Shown in pieces: positions 61,623-64,000 of a DNA stretch of 64,000 nt. The notes under the pieces were generated by a model. The model was not told the DNA's origin. It ran no database searches and saw only the letters and a list, made by a program, of their open reading frames with translations. The translations under genes and the position numbers were made by a program. The first letter of the stretch is position 1. Each line of letters begins with the position of its first letter. This DNA comes from Phymatolithon calcareum (taxonomy: Eukaryota > Rhodophyta > Florideophyceae > Hapalidiales), in NCBI GenBank assembly GCA_977006965.1, contig OZ345370.1, forward strand, positions 868,001 to 932,000, read 5' to 3'.

Positions 61623-62012
61623 GCTAGTAAGGACAGATTTAGAACGGTACGTCCGTGCGTTCTTCCAGATCATGCGTCGTATGCGACAAGACTAGTGAGC
61701 GAGAGAGCCGGCGATTTTATTTATGTTCTGGGCAGAAACATATCGCATGGAGCAACATAATGTATAGTTTTCACCACTCGCCTTAAAAGGCGAAGCATTT
61801 CCGCAAACCAGTAGCGCATATAATTCGAAACAGAGTCGATACTTGACCGTATGACCAGGACCAGCAACCAAGTATACCCAGTTCTATCTCCAATGCACAG
61901 GTGTCCATGGCACCGGGACTGTCACACCCCGCTGTGACTATGTCACGTTACCACACCACATGCCACAGTGAACCTGCTGGTCAAGCAGTTTTGGAATACT
62001 CGTCGGACAAAT
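61623..62012. other. non-coding right end of the transposon
   Basis: Nothing coding. GTCGTATGCGAC, a near-palindrome related to the other element palindromes, lies at 61676-61687. Confidence 0.4.
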
Positions 62013-62185
62013 CCTCATAATCAAGTTCGGAAACAGGGGACAAATACTTATCATAAGGGACACAATGAGCACTTGGAGGGCGAGTCTGCTTTTCCATCTT
62101 TAATTTTAATAATTTATGGAGACCCTATGCATACCTGCATACATGCATACAGCCACGAAATTGTCCTCTCGAGTTTCCAGGGTTC
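62013..62185 (-). repeat. right terminal inverted repeat
   Basis: The reverse complement of 42725-42889 from CCTCATAATC at 62013 to CTCGAGTTTCC at 62178. The outermost few bases (62179-62185) do not match the left end, so the exact tip is uncertain by about 6 bases. Confidence 0.85.
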
Positions 62186-62195
62186 CGATTGTGCA
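62186..62195 (+). repeat. target-site duplication, right copy
   Basis: CGATTGTGCA, direct copy of 42709-42718. Confidence 0.75.
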
Positions 62196-64000
62196 GTACA
62201 ATACAGTATAATTTTTTGTTCTGCGCACTTTTTTTTGATTACGAGCGTGCAAGAAAGATGCCTCTGTCTGTTCGAAATCTCCAACCGCTCTCCTCTTCCA
62301 CCCGATTCACACTCACTCACTCACTCACTCACTCACTCAGTTCTCAGCGAATTATGATCACATGATACAGTATCATACATATGGCGAGAAAATTCATTTT
62401 TTTCAATTTTGAGCTCCAACTGTACACCTATGCCGTGCTTGGCACCGTGCCACGAGCATCCAATCACAAAGTGCCCCCTGCTTGAGAAGCCGCAGCTTCC
62501 AAAAACCGTTATTTTTGTTCTTGCGCACTTGCGCCCACTTTCAAAATTAGCCTTCTTCGGTGAGATCTATTCTTTACAGTCTCAAGGCTTTGATTCCGAC
62601 AAGCATGCGCCTCTTTTGCTATCTTTTCATTGATTTTCTGGAATTTGGGCAAATACACACCTCACTAACCTAATAACCTTTCTTGACACGTATTCTGTAC
62701 GCTACTTTATGATAATCACTTCAGTAACCGTCTTTACTGTATCATCTCCACGAGGGTCCGCCCATCCGCCGCCTCAACTTGCACCTCGCCGTCGACGTTC
62801 GTGATCATTTTAACAACACCTTCGCCGTTCTCCGTAGAAAAATTGCTTCTCTCCCGTCTCACTCTCCGATCCACTGGATTCAAAGAGCAATCAATTGTTG
62901 TACTGTACAGTATTGTTGTAAACCATTGTACTTTTTACTTCCGCTAGAAGGTATGACACTTGAATGGTCCTAAGTATCAGTCACCGGGGTCCGGAGGCCA
63001 GGCCTCTGGACGTTCGGTCCTAGGTCTCCGTGCATTGATTGCCAGGCTCACGTATTCGTGTATGGCGCACGTAATTTGCGTAACAAATATTTCTCTGAGC
63101 AGACCTTCAGGGAGCGCGCTAGTGCATGCTCTCTGTCTTGCACGTTTCTCGATCAGATCGTGCGCGCTAGGGCTGAGAACGGCGTTGGTAGTCGCGGCGA
63201 ACGGAAAGAACTGCACAGGCGGAATCCGATTCTTGAGAACAGGTGCGTACTTGGCGGTTTTTGCGTCATCTAATCGGACTAGTATTGACGCCATTGTACA
63301 ACAAAAATCTCGAAAATCAAAATACAGTATTGCGCAATGCTCAATTCAAGGGTCACGCCGCTGTCAACGGCTTTCTGCGAAGCAAGGAATCCGCTCCCGC
63401 AACTCCTACAGTACTTCCGATCTCAACTTTGTTGCTGTAATTTGTTCTACTGTACAGTACTGTAGAGTACAATACTCCAAGAAACCATTGAGTCGTTAAA
63501 TACCCTAAGTTATCTCCAAATATCACGTCTGCTATCCAGCTCTGATATTGTAACAACACACTATTGTTCCCCGTGCCAGATCTCTCCGCCTTTGCCAGCA
63601 GTTGCTCAGTACTGTACTCAATTGATTAAATTACCCTGTACAGTACTGTACGCTGTTCTCCTGATCTCATGGTGAAAATGAGGTCAAGTCTACGACGTAC
63701 AGTGTAATCAAGTAAGTGCCAGCTGGGGGCTGCAGCTCCCATCTCCTTTTTCCAAACATTCTAAAATATTTCAAAAATATTTCCTAATAATTTCACTTGT
63801 TCTGTCTTGACATTATTACACTGTCAGCTGCAAATCTGATTTTAAAATATTTCTCAAACATCTGACACTTTTTGAAATTATTTCATTATTTTCCAATGTT
63901 TCTTGACAAACTTCCCTTCCTCACCTCTCTGATGCTGTTCACCTCCATCTACTGTAGCCATCGATTTCTCTAACCTCGCTCAACAATTTCGCCGCAATCA
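62196..64000. other. intergenic, TACAGTAC-rich, no firm gene
   Basis: A (CACT)n microsatellite is at about 62310-62339. The self-complementary TACTGTACAG/GTACAGTACTGTA motif recurs at about 62900, 63448, 63608 and 63637. A minus-strand frame of 105 codons (62977-63294) has no recognised domain. Confidence 0.4.

Larger units (their letters stand above)
42719..62185. mobile_element. about 19.5-kb KDZ/Zisupton-like DNA transposon
   Basis: The element is defined by inverted terminal repeats at both ends and by a flanking direct repeat CGATTGTGCA. It encodes a transposase-like protein with a D-D-E set and SWIM finger, a Ulp1-type protease, a PIF1-like helicase, a ParB-fold plus coiled-coil protein, and two proteins of unknown function. 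It also carries a decayed methyltransferase gene and a nested MITE. Ulp1 domains and zinc-binding clusters are known companions of KDZ (Kyakuja-Dileera-Zisupton) elements; helicase and ParB-fold partners are less familiar to me. Most genes are intact, so the insertion may be recent, although one gene has an in-frame stop. Genes alternate strands rather than forming one operon-like array. Confidence 0.85.

Noticed and set aside
62977-63294. Minus-strand 105-codon frame after the transposon
   Set aside because: No recognisable domain or conserved pattern; listed only within the intergenic note.
1-64000. CRISPR arrays, rRNA and tRNA genes
   Set aside because: I saw no regularly spaced repeats and no convincing A-box/B-box cloverleaf; microsatellites account for the regular repeats seen.

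Overview
This is nuclear DNA of a eukaryote with compact, almost intron-free genes on both strands. The few introns I can reconstruct are short (33 to about 106 nt) with GT..AG ends. The gene set includes a Na+/K+-type P-type ATPase, a plant-like membrane protein family, an inositol-phosphate kinase, MSH6, RPN11, DPM3 and Sen15. With the low intron density, this fits a unicellular or florideophyte red alga best. That assignment is inference from gene content, not from a marker gene.

Region 0-42.7 kb is ordinary host gene space. In order it holds: a hypothetical gene; a P2C cation ATPase; an AhpC/TSA-like thioredoxin-fold protein with one intron; a LENG8/THP3-type SAC3 protein with a WW domain; a broken Fanzor (eukaryotic TnpB) gene; a degenerate GDPD-like membrane protein; a DUF7733-like membrane protein; a bubblegum-type acyl-CoA synthetase; a frameshifted RPN11 pseudogene; a LINE relic; a Ser/Thr kinase; the intact RPN11 gene with a small spliced gene immediately upstream; a hypothetical gene; a short DPM3; MSH6; a probable spliced coiled-coil gene; Sen15; biotin-protein ligase; a COX7a-like subunit; an Ala-rich helical protein; and ITPK. 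About 2 kb of simple-sequence-rich DNA follows.

Region 42.7-62.2 kb reads as one large DNA transposon of about 19.5 kb. It has inverted terminal repeats of about 165 bp (42719-42889 and 62013-62185, roughly 85-88% alike by eye) and is bracketed by the 10-bp direct repeat CGATTGTGCA (42709-42718 and 62186-62195), a likely target-site duplication. Inside are a ParB/sulfiredoxin-fold protein joined in frame, across a single TAG, to a long coiled-coil protein; a PIF1-like helicase; a KDZ/Zisupton-like transposase with a SWIM-type zinc finger and a D-D-E set; a Ulp1-type protease with intact His-Asp-Gln-Cys; two unrecognised proteins; a decayed FkbM-type methyltransferase; and a nested 309-bp hAT-like MITE with its own 7-bp target duplication. 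Palindromes built on GTCG(C/T)A recur in its intergenic spaces, including a perfect 54-bp palindrome between the protease gene and the gene divergent from it. The pairing of a ParB-fold protein with recurrent palindromic sites is the most novel feature of the window and is a hypothesis.

Region 62.2-64 kb has no recognisable gene and is enriched in the self-complementary motif GTACTGTAC/TACAGTA.
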